From: Alphaproteobacteria bacterium
GTDB taxonomy: Bacteria; Pseudomonadota; Alphaproteobacteria; Rhodobacterales; Rhodobacteraceae
Direction of reading: 5' to 3'
DNA length: 64,000 nucleotides
Assembly (NCBI GenBank): GCA_030425925.1
Contig: JAUHZO010000007.1
Coordinates: forward strand, 162,551 to 226,550
Shown: positions 18,347-27,039 of the stretch, one piece after another
Layout: each line of letters begins with the position of its first letter
Numbering within the stretch: the stretch's first letter is position 1
Translations under genes and position numbers: made by a program
The notes under the pieces: generated by a model
Database searches by the model: none
What the model saw: only the letters and a program-made list of their open reading frames with translations
Told to the model about the DNA's origin: nothing

Positions 18347-20196
18347 GCGCTTTCCGCGGCGTCCAGCTTTTCAATGGCCGCTTCCCACATCGTCTCGGCG
18401 CGGGACAGGCCCTCCATCACCTCGGCGTATTTCTTGTTCCAGGTCTCCAGCTCGCCCACCCGGTCGTTTTCGTAAAGCGCGGGATCGGCGAGCTTCTTGG
18501 CGAGTTTCTCTCGCATTTCCTCGATCTTGGCCACGCGGTCCTCGCATTTGCGGACCTCGGCACGCAATTCCAGGATCTGGTCGCGGGAGGGGCGTTTGGG
18601 TTTCGGCGCCGGGGGCTGCTTGCCGCGCCGGTCCGGCGCGTCGCGCGACAGCAGCATGGCGCGATAGGCGTCGAGGTCGTCCTCGTAAGGCTGCACCGTG
18701 CCGTTCGACACCAGCCACAGCCGGTCGGCCACCATGGACAACAGGTGCATGTCGTGGCTGACCAGCACCACCGCGCCGGAATAGGCGGTCAGCGCCTCCA
18801 TCAGCGCCTCGCGGCTTTCGATGTCGAGGTGGTTGGTCGGTTCGTCGAGGATCAGCAGATGCGGTGCGTCCAGCGTCGCCAGCAGCAGCGACAGGCGCGC
18901 CTTCTGCCCTCCGGACAGCCGGCCCACCTCGGTCTCCACCTGGGCGGCGTGCAGGCCGAAGCCTGCGAGCAGGGCGCGCAGTTTGGCCGGCGGCGTGTCG
19001 GGGCGTTCACGCTGCAGGTGCTGCAGCGGGGTTTCGTCGACATGCAACTCGTCCACCTGGTGCTGGGCGAAATAGCCGATGCGCAGCTTGGACGAGCGGT
19101 TGAGCGCGCCGTCCATCAGCGGCAGCCGGTCCGACAGCAGCTTGGACAGGGTCGACTTGCCCTGACCGTTCTTGCCCAGAAGCGCGATGCGGTCGTCCTG
19201 GTCGATGCGCAGGCTGAGTTTTCGCAGCACCACGGTGTCGCCATAGCCCGTCGATCCGTCCTCGATCCGCACGATGGGCGGCGACAGCTCGTCGGGCTGA
19301 GGGAAGCTGAACACGCGCTTGGCGGCCTCTTCGGGCGCGCTGACCATGTCCATGCGTTCGATCATCTTCAGACGCGCCTGCGCCTGCTTGGCCTTGGAGG
19401 CCTTTGCACGGAAGCGGTCGACAAAGCTTTGCAGATGAGCGCGGCGGTCGGCCTGCTTTTTCGCAAGACTTGCAGCCTGCGCGCGCTTTTCGGCACGCAG
19501 TTTCGCAAAGCCATCGTAGGGCGCGCCTTAATAGGTCAGCTGCCGGTCTTCGAGATGCAGGATCGAGCCAACGGCCCGGTTCAGAAGCCCGCGGTCGTGG
19601 CTGATGACGATCACCGTGTGGGGGTATTTCGCCAGGTAGCTTTCCAGCCAGAGCGCGCCTTCGAGGTCGAGATAGTTGGTTGGTTCGTCCAGCAGCAGCA
19701 GGTCGGGCTGGGCAAAGAGCACCCCCGCCAGCGCCACGCGCATCCGCCAGCCGCCGGAAAAGGCCGAGCAGGGCATTTTCTGTTCGGCATCGTCAAAGCC
19801 CAGACCCTTGAGGATGGTTGCGGCGCGCGCCTCGGCGCTCCATGCGTCGATATCGGCCAGCCGGGTCTGGACCTCGGCCATGCGGTGGCCATCGGCGGTT
19901 TCGGCCTCGCGCATCAGCGCGGCGCGCTCCACATCCGCCTCCAGCACCGTATCAAGGAGCGAGGTGGCCGAGGCCGGCACTTCCTGCGCCACGCCGCCGA
20001 TACGGGCGCGCGAGGGCAGGGTGATCTCACCCCCGTCCAGCGTCAGCTCGCCCTTGATCAGGCGGAAGAGCGTGGTCTTGCCCGCGCCGTTGGGGCCCAC
20101 AAGGCCGACCTTGTGGCCTTCGGGAATGGTGGCAGAGGCGCCTTCGAACAGAGGGCGGCCTTCGACGGAATAGGAGATGGTGTCGATGCGCAGCAT
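18343..20196 (-). pseudogene. YheS-like ABC-F ATPase interrupted by an in-frame TAA
   Basis: Both halves are in the same frame and together make a normal 617-residue ABC-F protein acting on ribosomes. The N-terminal half (20196-19528, 222 residues) has Walker A GPNGAGKT, the FSGGWRMR signature and LLLDEPTNYLD. The second half has GKNGQGKS, LSGGQKAR and LILDEPTNHLD plus the C-terminal coiled coil. They are separated only by TAA at 19530-19528. The site reads Leu-Thr-Tyr-stop-Gly-Ala-Pro-Tyr-Asp, where YheS-type proteins have a second aromatic residue, so TAC to TAA is the simplest change. The interdomain linker after the stop is intact. The first ATG after the stop is at 19365, giving a 340-residue half protein. 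This could be a real nonsense mutation, or a sequencing error. Confidence 0.85.
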
Positions 20197-20214
20197 GGCC
20201 GTGACGTAGCAGTG

Positions 20215-20240
20215 CGCCGGGCCGGGGGGAAGGCCCGGCG
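20215..20240. repeat. 9-bp-stem hairpin between divergent genes
   Basis: CGCCGGGCC and GGCCCGGCG form a perfect stem with an 8-base loop in the 138-bp gap between the ABC-F gene and the DUF2235 gene. A smaller palindrome, GATTG-TT-CAATC (20284-20295), lies 40 bp before the DUF2235 start and could be an operator. No clear promoter was seen. Confidence 0.35.
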
Positions 20241-20334
20241 TGTCGGGCTTGACCTCTGCGCCGCAAGGGGGGAAGCTTGAGTGGATTGTTCAATCTATTG
20301 GTGCGCCGCCGCGGCGCGACGACAGGAGTATTTC

Positions 20335-21969
20335 ATGCCTGACTTTCCTCACATGCCGGACGAGACGCACTTGCCCGATCTGCCTGATGCGCCCGGCCCC
20401 GGACGCCGTCTTGTCATCTGCTGCGACGGCACCTGGAACACGCCGCGCAATCGCGACGGCACCTCGCCCGCGCCCACCAATGTGCGCAAGTTCCATGCCT
20501 CGGTCGCGCCGCGCGACGTGGCGGGGCGGCGCGACCAGATCGCGTTCTACCGCGAAGGTGTGGGCACGCGGGGCGGGGTCTGGCAGCGGCTGGCCGGAGG
20601 GGCCCTGGGCTGGGGGCTGAACCAGGACGTGCAGAGCGCCTACAAATGGCTTTGCGAGCATTACGCGCCGGGGGACGAGATCTACCTTCTGGGGTTCAGC
20701 CGCGGTGCCTATACCGTGCGCTGCCTGGCCGGCATGGTGGACCGGCACGGCATCCTCGATCTGGCGGGGGAGCAGGTGCCCGACGCGCTGAAATGGGAGA
20801 TGGTGAAATATCTCGAAGCCCGCTACCGCCCGCGCGGGCCCGAGCGTGCGGACCCGCGGATGGAATACGAGACCGGGCGGCGGCGGCATCCGGGCTATAC
20901 GCCGAAGATCACCTTTCTGGGGGTCTGGGACACGGTGGGGGCGCTGGGGGTGCCGGACGATTTTGCCGCGGTGCCGCTGGGCAATGCCGGCCGCTACCGC
21001 TTTCGCGACACGGTCTTGGGCAGCAATGTGGAGCGCGCCCGCCATGCGCTGGCGCTGGACGAGGAGCGCATCGATTTCGTGCCAACGCTGTGGGACAATC
21101 TGGGCGAGCCCGGTGTGCCGGAGGATGTGCAGGAGGCCTGGTTTCCCGGCGTGCACGGCGATCTGGGCGGCTCGTATGCCGACCGCGGCCTGGGCGATTG
21201 CGCGCTGCGCTGGATGATGCAGGAGGCGGCGGACAAGGGGCTGGTGTTCCGCGAGACCGCGTTCCGGGACCTGCGTGCCGATCCGCGCGGCACGTTGCAC
21301 GATTCCGCCACCGGGTTCTTCTTCAGCCGTCGCCGCAAGCGGCCGCGGGCGGTGCCGCTGCTGGATCCGGAGATGTGTGACGCCGACCGGGTGTCGGAGG
21401 CGGCGCGGATGCGGGTGCGCCTGCCCGGTGTGGGGGAACCGGCCTACCGGCCCACGCGGCGGCTGGCCCCGGGCGAGTCGGCGGAGATGGTGGTGCCGGC
21501 GGACCGGCCCTGGGTGGCCAGCCCGGTCTTCATGCGGGCGGGCGAGCGCTATCATTTTGCGGCCCGGGGCGAATGGCTGGACGCGTCTCTGAAGGCGGGG
21601 CCGGACGGGCTGAAATGGCAGTTTCGCCCGGTGGCGCAGCTGGGGGTGGCGCTGGCGATGACGACGGAAGTGTTCCGCGGCCTGTGGCGGATGGTGCGGC
21701 GCAACCCCTATGCCGAGCTGTGGTTTCCGCGCATCGCGCGGCGGGTGCAGCAGGCGCCCTGGTTCGGGCTGGTGGGGGTGGTGGCCAGCGGCCAGGGCAC
21801 CGATCCCGACACCGATCTGCGGGTGCCGCACCAGGAGATGGCGCTGGGGTCCGACAGCAGCCACGAGATCCGGGGCGACGGCTATTTCCACGCCTTCGCC
21901 AACGACGCCTGGGGCTGGTACGGCAACAATCGCGGCCGACTGACCCTGGTCATCACCCGGCAGGTCTGA
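20335..21969 (+). CDS. DUF2235 (Tle1-like) alpha/beta hydrolase with lectin-like C-terminal domain
   Basis: This is a 544-residue protein. The N-terminal two thirds match DUF2235, the catalytic domain shared with Tle1 phospholipases: LVICCDGTWN, nucleophile motif GFSRGAYTVR (about 120-129), GVWDTVGALG and GVHGDLGGSY (about 272). The C-terminal part ends with FANDAWGWYGNNRG followed by a hydrophobic strand. With GERYHFAARGEW earlier, this resembles the jelly-roll fold of PA-IL-type lectins; a helical insert (about residues 430-480) separates the two. An AGGAG ribosome site sits 6 bases before the ATG. No T6SS genes, signal peptide or immunity gene are nearby, so an effector role is not supported. 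It may act on phospholipid or a glycoconjugate. Confidence 0.85.
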   Translation: MPDFPHMPDETHLPDLPDAPGPGRRLVICCDGTWNTPRNRDGTSPAPTNVRKFHASVAPRDVAGRRDQIAFYREGVGTRGGVWQRLAGGALGWGLNQDVQSAYKWLCEHYAPGDEIYLLGFSRGAYTVRCLAGMVDRHGILDLAGEQVPDALKWEMVKYLEARYRPRGPERADPRMEYETGRRRHPGYTPKITFLGVWDTVGALGVPDDFAAVPLGNAGRYRFRDTVLGSNVERARHALALDEERIDFVPTLWDNLGEPGVPEDVQEAWFPGVHGDLGGSYADRGLGDCALRWMMQEAADKGLVFRETAFRDLRADPRGTLHDSATGFFFSRRRKRPRAVPLLDPEMCDADRVSEAARMRVRLPGVGEPAYRPTRRLAPGESAEMVVPADRPWVASPVFMRAGERYHFAARGEWLDASLKAGPDGLKWQFRPVAQLGVALAMTTEVFRGLWRMVRRNPYAELWFPRIARRVQQAPWFGLVGVVASGQGTDPDTDLRVPHQEMALGSDSSHEIRGDGYFHAFANDAWGWYGNNRGRLTLVITRQV

Positions 21970-22152
21970 GACAGCGACGGCGGGACGGCGCTTGTCCCGT
22001 CCCCTGCGGGGCCGGAACGTCGCCCCGCCCGCCGTCCCGCAAACCGCGTGCCGCGGTGCGGCGGGGGCTTTCCAATCACGCCTGCCCATGCTAACGCCGC
22101 GCGCGATTGACCCGACCGGGCGACGGGCCCGGTCCCTGAACGGAGCACGACC

Positions 22153-22575
22153 ATGGCCACTGAGCGCACCCTTTCCATCATCAAGCCCGACGCCACCACC
22201 CGCAACCTGACCGGCAAGATCAACGCCAAGTTCGAGGAGGCGGGTCTGCGCATCGTTGCGCAGAAGCGCATCCAACTGACCAAGGAGCAGGCCGGCGTGT
22301 TCTATGCCGTGCATGCCGAGCGTCCGTTCTATGGCGAGCTGTGCGAGTTCATGGCCTCGGCCCCGGTGGTCGTACAGGTGCTGGAAGGTGAAGGTGCCAT
22401 CCTGAAGAACCGCGAAGTCATGGGCGCCACCAACCCCGCCGATGCCGCACCGGGCACCATCCGCGCCGAGTTTGCGCAGTCGGTGGGCGAGAATTCGGTG
22501 CATGGCTCGGATTCGCCGGAAGCGGCGGCCGAAGAGATCGCGTATTTCTTCTCGGGTCTCGAACTGGTCGGCTGA
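22153..22575 (+). CDS. ndk: Nucleoside-diphosphate kinase
   Basis: This 140-residue enzyme balances NTP pools by a phosphohistidine ping-pong reaction. It shows the N-terminal [11 protein letters not shown], the [14 protein letters not shown] segment and the catalytic NSVHGSDS with His117, which is full length for the family. The 183 bp upstream contain a 6-bp stem (CGGGAC/GTCCCG near 21985-22003) that may end the DUF2235 transcript. No clear promoter was recognised. Confidence 0.98.
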   Translation: MATERTLSIIKPDATTRNLTGKINAKFEEAGLRIVAQKRIQLTKEQAGVFYAVHAERPFYGELCEFMASAPVVVQVLEGEGAILKNREVMGATNPADAAPGTIRAEFAQSVGENSVHGSDSPEAAAEEIAYFFSGLELVG

Positions 22576-22725
22576 GCCGGAGGGTCCTTGTCCCGACCTT
22601 GGCACCGGATGGTGCGGGCGGGATGGGGTATTTTTGCCAAGAAGAAGTTGCAGGGGCGTGGTGTTGGCGCCCCTGTTCTTTTGCGGCTGCGTGGCTCTGC
22701 GGCGCTGCGGCCCTGCGCGGGGCGG

Positions 22726-23060
22726 TCAGTCGGGGCGCGGGATCACGCCGATTTCGTTGAGGATGGCTGCGATGCGCGCATGGGGCGCGGTTTCGGTTTC
22801 GGCCTTGAGCGCGTCGAACTGCGCGCGCAGGGCGGCTTTCTCGGCCCCCTTGCAATCGTTCCAGGGGCGGCCCTGCAGGGCCATGTGCAGCACGTAATAG
22901 CCGATGAATGCGGGTTTTGGCCTGCCTGCAGGAGCCTTGCACAGGCGGCGTGTGCGCCCAGCGCGCGCAGGGTTTCGGCGTCGGCGATGCCGGCGTCGTT
23001 CAGCGCCTGTTCGATCGCGGGGCCGAGATTTCGGATCGAGGAGATCGGCGTGCCGCTCAT
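22726..23060 (-). pseudogene. TfoX C-terminal-domain protein, frameshifted
   Basis: The N-terminal part (from ATG 23060) reads SSIRNLGPAIEQALNDAGI and ALGAHAACARLLQAG, the start of a TfoX C-terminal (helix-hairpin-helix-like) domain. The rest, FIGYYVLHMALQGRPWND plus a helical tail, is in another frame. Restoring one base in the CCAAAACCC tract (22912-22920) joins them as a single protein of about 111 residues. In frame as written, translation runs to 22743 with a nonsense tail. The start overlaps the stop of the upstream ICL/PEPM gene (ATGA). A one-base deletion in a short run could be genuine or a base-calling error. Confidence 0.75.
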
Positions 23061-23872
23061 GGGATCCGGGCCAGGAGGGCGTCGATCCGTTTGCCGGAGA
23101 TGCCGTGATCTGCAAGGCCGGTGAAGCTGCCGTCGTCGAACATCTGCTGCGCGAGGTCGTGGATCATGCGATGCGTCGTGCGGGCCAGCGACGAACCCAG
23201 CGAGAGGCGCGCGGCCCCTGCGGCGGCAAAGGCGGCGCGGTTGTGGCGGGCCATGTCGCCGGCGACGAGGATGTTGACCGGGACGGAGACCGCGGCGCAG
23301 ATCCGCGCGACATGCTCGAAACCGCTGGTGAAGGGGATGTAGACGCAATCGGCCCCGGTGGCTTGGTAAGCGGCGATGCGGCGCAGCGCCTCGTCGAGGT
23401 CGTATTGCCCGTTCAGCACGCCGTCGGCGCGGGCCACCAGCACGAAGTCGCGCGGCAGCGCGCGGGCGGCGGCCGCGGCGGCGCGGATGCGGTCGACCGC
23501 GAGGTCGAAGGCGTAGGGCGCGGCATCGGGCAGGGCGGTGTCTTCGATGGAGATCCCGGCAAGGCCCGCTTCGGCCGAGAGGCGCACGGTTTCTGCGCAG
23601 GTTTCGGGCGCTTCGCCGAAGCCGTTTTCGAAATCGCCGGAGACGGGCAGGTTGACGGCGGCGACGAGGGACTGGGCGTGGGCCAGCGCTTCGTCGCGGG
23701 TGACGTGGCCCATGTCGGGCCGGCCGAGGGTGAAGGCGTGGGCGGCGGACGAGGTGCCGATGGCCTCGGCCCCCAGCGCTTCGAGCATGCGGGCGGAGCC
23801 GGCATCCCAGGCATTGGCCAGCAGGAAAGGCTGGCCGGGGCGGTGCAGGTCGCGGAAGGTCGTGTCAGGCAT
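23057..23872 (-). CDS. Isocitrate lyase/PEP mutase superfamily protein
   Basis: This 271-residue TIM-barrel enzyme of the ICL/PEPM superfamily acts on small oxo-acids through C-C or P-C bond chemistry. Visible are LANAWDAGSARMLEALGAEAIGT-type N-terminal strands, DFENGFG (metal region), and GISIEDT. The Lys-Cys catalytic loop of true isocitrate lyases and methylisocitrate lyases is not seen, so the group is the less characterised one often annotated oxaloacetate decarboxylase or PEP phosphonomutase-like. It overlaps the aminotransferase stop by 8 bp and the TfoX-like start by 4, forming a three-gene unit. Confidence 0.85.
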   Translation of the reverse strand: MPDTTFRDLHRPGQPFLLANAWDAGSARMLEALGAEAIGTSSAAHAFTLGRPDMGHVTRDEALAHAQSLVAAVNLPVSGDFENGFGEAPETCAETVRLSAEAGLAGISIEDTALPDAAPYAFDLAVDRIRAAAAAARALPRDFVLVARADGVLNGQYDLDEALRRIAAYQATGADCVYIPFTSGFEHVARICAAVSVPVNILVAGDMARHNRAAFAAAGAARLSLGSSLARTTHRMIHDLAQQMFDDGSFTGLADHGISGKRIDALLARIP

Positions 23873-25061
23873 GGCGTTTTTCCAGGGTCAGGGCGGCGGT
23901 GAAGCTGCAGATCGTGTCGATGGCGGCGGCGAGGCGGTCGTCGGCCACCGTCAGCGCCACGCGGATATGGCCCGCGGCAGAGGCCCCGAAGCTTTCGCCG
24001 GGCATGACCGCGATGTGATGGCTATCCAGCAGGGCTTCGGCGAAGGCGCGACCCGAAAGCTGCGCCTTGCGGATGTCGAGCATGAGATACATGGCACCCG
24101 CCGAGGGGATCGCGGTGACGAGGTCTTGCCGGGCGAGGATCGACAGCACGAGGTCGCGGCGGCGGCGGAAGGGGGCGGCGATGTCGGCCTCGAGGTCCGG
24201 TCCCTGCGTGAGGGCGAAGAGCGCGGCGGACTGGATGAAGCCCGGCACGCCGTAGGTGGTGGCGGTGGCGAGGTCGATCAGGGCGGCGATGGCGGTCTTG
24301 GGCCCCACGACCCAGCCGATGCGGGAGCCGGTCATGGCGTGGCTTTTCGACATCGAGCCGATGACCAGCGTGCGCCCGGCCATGCCGGGCAGGGCGCGCG
24401 GCGACAGGTGCGCGCCGTCCCAGAGCTGGGTGTCGTAGACCTCGTCGGAGATGAGCCAGAGGTCGTTTGCGGTGCAGGCGGCGGCGATGCCGTCGAGGGT
24501 GTCGGCGGGGTAGACGGTGCCGGTGGGATTGTTGGGGGTGTTGATCAGGAGGCTCTTCGCGCCCGTTTCACGCGCGCGCCTCGCGATGGTTTCGGGATGC
24601 GGCAGGAAGGCCTGATCGGCGCGGGTCGTGACGGCGACGGGCACGCCCGAGGCGGCGCGGATCGTGCCGGGATAGGTGGCGTAGTACGGATCGACATAGA
24701 GCGCATGGTCGCCGGGATCGAGGGCCGCCATGTGGGCGGCAAAGAGCGCGGATTGCCCGCCGGGGGTGATCAGGATGTTGTCGCGCGTGGTGGGCACGCC
24801 GGTGCGTTCGGTCACGCGGGTCGCCACGGCGTCGCGCAGGGGGGCGATGCCGGGGACCGCGGCGTAGCCGGTCTGGCCCGCATGGGCGGCGGCGTGCATC
24901 GCGTCGAGGATCGCCGTGTCGGTGCCGATGTCATGCTCGCCGATGGTCAGTTCGGTTACCGGTGTGCCGGCGGCCTTCATCGCGCGGGCGCGGTAGAACA
25001 CCTCCCACCCGTCGGAGCCGCCGTCGTTGAGGGTGGTGATGCGGGGGGACAGCTGGGGCAT
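23865..25061 (-). CDS. PLP-dependent class I/II aminotransferase
   Basis: This 398-residue fold-type I aminotransferase contains LLINTPNNPTG (about 171-181), ISDEVYD (204-210) and the Schiff-base lysine K239 in IGSMSKSHAMTG. Class and length fit aspartate- or arginine:pyruvate-type transaminases; substrate is not determinable here. It heads the unit with the ICL/PEPM gene, which might act on the keto-acid product, but that is only inferred from adjacency. Its own promoter lies in the gap shared with the GTA cluster. Confidence 0.88.
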   Translation of the reverse strand: MPQLSPRITTLNDGGSDGWEVFYRARAMKAAGTPVTELTIGEHDIGTDTAILDAMHAAAHAGQTGYAAVPGIAPLRDAVATRVTERTGVPTTRDNILITPGGQSALFAAHMAALDPGDHALYVDPYYATYPGTIRAASGVPVAVTTRADQAFLPHPETIARRARETGAKSLLINTPNNPTGTVYPADTLDGIAAACTANDLWLISDEVYDTQLWDGAHLSPRALPGMAGRTLVIGSMSKSHAMTGSRIGWVVGPKTAIAALIDLATATTYGVPGFIQSAALFALTQGPDLEADIAAPFRRRRDLVLSILARQDLVTAIPSAGAMYLMLDIRKAQLSGRAFAEALLDSHHIAVMPGESFGASAAGHIRVALTVADDRLAAAIDTICSFTAALTLEKRHA

Positions 25062-25289
25062 GGCGGGCTCCTTTCGCGTTCGGTGATGCCAGAGGGGCGC
25101 AGGCGGGGCAAGCCGCGGACGGTGGGGTTAACGGAGTGCGGCCTGCCCGTACGAGCGGTTTGCATTGACTACACGCCTGCCGGTGCAATCTGTTCCCATG
25201 CTGGGTGCGGGAGATGCGGCCGTCAGAGCCAAACCCCGTGCGCGGGTGCCTGGAGGGGGATCCATACAGGCAACAAAGGTATCGAGCAA
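25062..25289. promoter_or_regulatory. Divergent intergenic region upstream of the GTA cluster
   Basis: This 228-bp gap must hold the main GTA promoter. On the plus strand TTGACT (25165-25170) is a good -35, but the bases 16-18 further on (ATCTGT region) are a poor -10, which is compatible with an activator-dependent promoter. The -35 lies inside an interrupted dyad, TTGCA at 25160-25164 and TGCAA at 25184-25188. A single TTAAC, similar to a CtrA half-site, occurs near 25127. In R. capsulatus GTA expression depends on GafA and indirectly on CtrA; whether these bases are their sites here is conjecture. Confidence 0.35.
25246..25276 (+). promoter_or_regulatory. Leader hairpin before GTA gene g1
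   Basis: GTGCCTGGA is followed by a G-rich loop and ATCCATACAGGCAACAAA. Inner pairing TGGA/TCCA and outer CC/GG with a bulge can form a hairpin. The same two blocks occur before the capsid gene at 29064-29108, with a longer loop. Confidence 0.4.
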
Positions 25290-25652
25290 ATGACCACGAC
25301 CCGGAAAGACACGGTTCTCATCACGGCAGAGATCGAGAAGGACCGGCTGGAAGCGCAGCGCAGCGAGATCGCAGACACCCTGGCGGACCTGTCCGCCGAT
25401 CTGCGCGACCTGCGCAAGCGCCTGCGCGGGGGGGAAGCCCGCAAGTCCGGAGAGGACGGAAAGCTGCTGGGAGAGCTGCGCTACTGGCTCAAGGCGGCAC
25501 GAGATGCGGAGGCTGAACTTGAAGACTTCAGACGAAAGGAATGCGGGGTCGTCGGGGCTTATGCCCTTGACCTCGAACAGGCCCGATTTGAGATCGGGTG
25601 CCGCCTGGCTCGCATCCGCCCCTGCTGCGGTGCGGGAGAGGTTCCTGAATGA
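25290..25652 (+). CDS. GTA gene g1: small terminase subunit-like protein
   Basis: This 120-residue protein at the head of the GTA cluster is mostly charged helix. Its coiled coil at about 12-55 is rich in Glu, Asp, Leu and Arg, and its C terminus ends in RFEIGCRLARIRP. In R. capsulatus the product of g1 acts as TerS, helping the large terminase take up host DNA. The ATG was chosen because the helix begins there; the open frame continues far upstream across the opposite-strand aminotransferase. Its 3' end overlaps g2 by about 90 bp. Function is by synteny. Confidence 0.75.
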   Translation: MTTTRKDTVLITAEIEKDRLEAQRSEIADTLADLSADLRDLRKRLRGGEARKSGEDGKLLGELRYWLKAARDAEAELEDFRRKECGVVGAYALDLEQARFEIGCRLARIRPCCGAGEVPE

Positions 25653-26928
25653 GCTGACGGAGGGGGAGCGTCTGGCGCTCCCCTATCTGTTCGAGTTCTG
25701 GGCGCATGACCACCAGTTGCCGCCGGACGGCGACTGGCGGTCCTGGGTGATCCTGGGCGGGCGCGGCGCGGGCAAGACCCGCGCCGGGGCCGAATGGGTG
25801 CGTGCGCAGGTCGAGGGCGCGCGGCCGCTGGACCGGGGGCGGTGCCGGCGGTTGGCGCTGGTGGGCGAGACGCTGGACCAGGCGCGCGAGGTGATGATCT
25901 TTGGCGACAGCGGGATCATGGCCTGTTCGCCGATGGACCGGCGGCCAAGGTGGCATGCCTCGCGGCGGTGCCTGGAATGGCCGAACGGGGCGGAGGCGAT
26001 GGTGTTTTCGGCCTATGATCCCGAAAGCCTGCGCGGGCCGCAGTTTGACGGGGCCTGGGCGGACGAGCTGGCGAAATGGCCCAAGGCGCGCGAGACCTGG
26101 GACATGCTGCAATTCGGGCTGCGGCTGGGTGACGACCCGCGGGTCTGCGTGACGACGACGCCGCGCAATGTGCCTGTGGTCAAGGAGCTTTTGGAGCTGC
26201 CGTCGACGGTGGTGACGCGGGCGGCGACCGAGGCCAACGCGGCGCATCTGGCGGCGTCGTTCCTGGCGGAGGTGCGGGCGCGCTATGCGGGCACGCGGCT
26301 GGGGTTGCAGGAACTGGACGGCATCCTGGTGGACGAGGTCGACGGCGCGCTCTGGACCCGGGAGATGCTGGAGGGTGCGCGGGCGGGCCGGGTGCCGGAC
26401 CTGACGCGCGTTGTGGTGGCAGTGGACCCGCCGGCGGGTGTGGGCGCGGATGCCTGCGGCATCGTGGTGGCGGGCGTGGTGATGACGGGTCCACCGGCCG
26501 AGTGGCGCGCCTTTGTGCTGGAGGATGCGTCGGTGCATGGTGCCTCTCCCTCGGGCTGGGCGCGGGCGGCGGCGGAGGCGGCGGCGCGCTGGCAGGCGGA
26601 CCGGGTGGTGGCGGAAGTGAACCAGGGCGGGGCCATGGTCGAGGAGGTCCTGCGCCAGGTCGATCCGCTGCTGCCGGTGCGCCAGGTCCATGCCACGCGC
26701 GGCAAGGCGGCGCGGGCGGAGCCGGTGGCGGCGCTCTACGAGCAGGGGCGGGTGGCGCATGTGCAGGGCATGGGGGATCTGGAGGCCCAGATGTGCCTGA
26801 TGACGCAGGCGGGCTTTGCCGGGTCGGGCAGTCCCGACCGGGTGGACGCGCTGGTCTGGGCGCTGAGCGATCTGATGATCGAACCGGCGCGGTCCTGGGC
26901 GTTGCCGAAGCTGCGTACGCTGCTGTGA
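25561..26928 (+). CDS. GTA gene g2: terminase large subunit
   Basis: This is the motor/nuclease that packages random host DNA into GTA heads. The 455-residue protein (start MPLTSNRPDL) has the Walker A variant GGRGAGKT (66-73), an adenine-binding FWAHDHQLPP upstream, and nuclease-domain acidic strands including VVVAVDPPAG. Another in-frame ATG at 25504 would add 19 residues and enlarge the overlap with g1; neither has a strong ribosome site, so the start is unsettled. The gene is intact. Confidence 0.92.
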   Translation: MPLTSNRPDLRSGAAWLASAPAAVRERFLNELTEGERLALPYLFEFWAHDHQLPPDGDWRSWVILGGRGAGKTRAGAEWVRAQVEGARPLDRGRCRRLALVGETLDQAREVMIFGDSGIMACSPMDRRPRWHASRRCLEWPNGAEAMVFSAYDPESLRGPQFDGAWADELAKWPKARETWDMLQFGLRLGDDPRVCVTTTPRNVPVVKELLELPSTVVTRAATEANAAHLAASFLAEVRARYAGTRLGLQELDGILVDEVDGALWTREMLEGARAGRVPDLTRVVVAVDPPAGVGADACGIVVAGVVMTGPPAEWRAFVLEDASVHGASPSGWARAAAEAAARWQADRVVAEVNQGGAMVEEVLRQVDPLLPVRQVHATRGKAARAEPVAALYEQGRVAHVQGMGDLEAQMCLMTQAGFAGSGSPDRVDALVWALSDLMIEPARSWALPKLRTLL

Positions 26929-27001
26929 GGCGGCGTTAACCCGGTGTTCATAGGGTCCTTTTCGAGCGGTTCGGGGATGACCCTGTTTCCAGACGGACGG
27001 A

Positions 27002-27018
27002 CGCCCCGGCACGGGGCG
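27002..27018 (+). repeat. 7-bp stem before the portal ribosome site
   Basis: CGCCCCG, loop GCA, CGGGGCG. It ends nine bases before the GAGGAG ribosome site of the portal gene, inside the 111-bp g2-g3 gap. It could slow or segment the transcript; there is no T-run. Confidence 0.35.
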
Positions 27019-27039
27019 AGACGAGAGGAGCGAGGCGCG

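Noticed and set aside
19513..19534. GGCGCGCC palindrome at the ABC-F stop as a sign of engineering
   Set aside because: The 8-mer next to TTAA resembles cloning sites, but the flanking reading frame continues normally on both sides, so chance in high-G+C DNA is sufficient.
20335..21969. Type VI secretion effector
   Set aside because: The DUF2235 domain is shared with Tle1, but there is no VgrG, Hcp, PAAR or immunity gene nearby.
22618..22642. GGGGTATTTTTGCC-type sequence after ndk as a repeat element
   Set aside because: It looks like a sequence I have the impression is common downstream of Rhodobacteraceae genes, but only one copy occurs here, so a repeat cannot be shown from this window.
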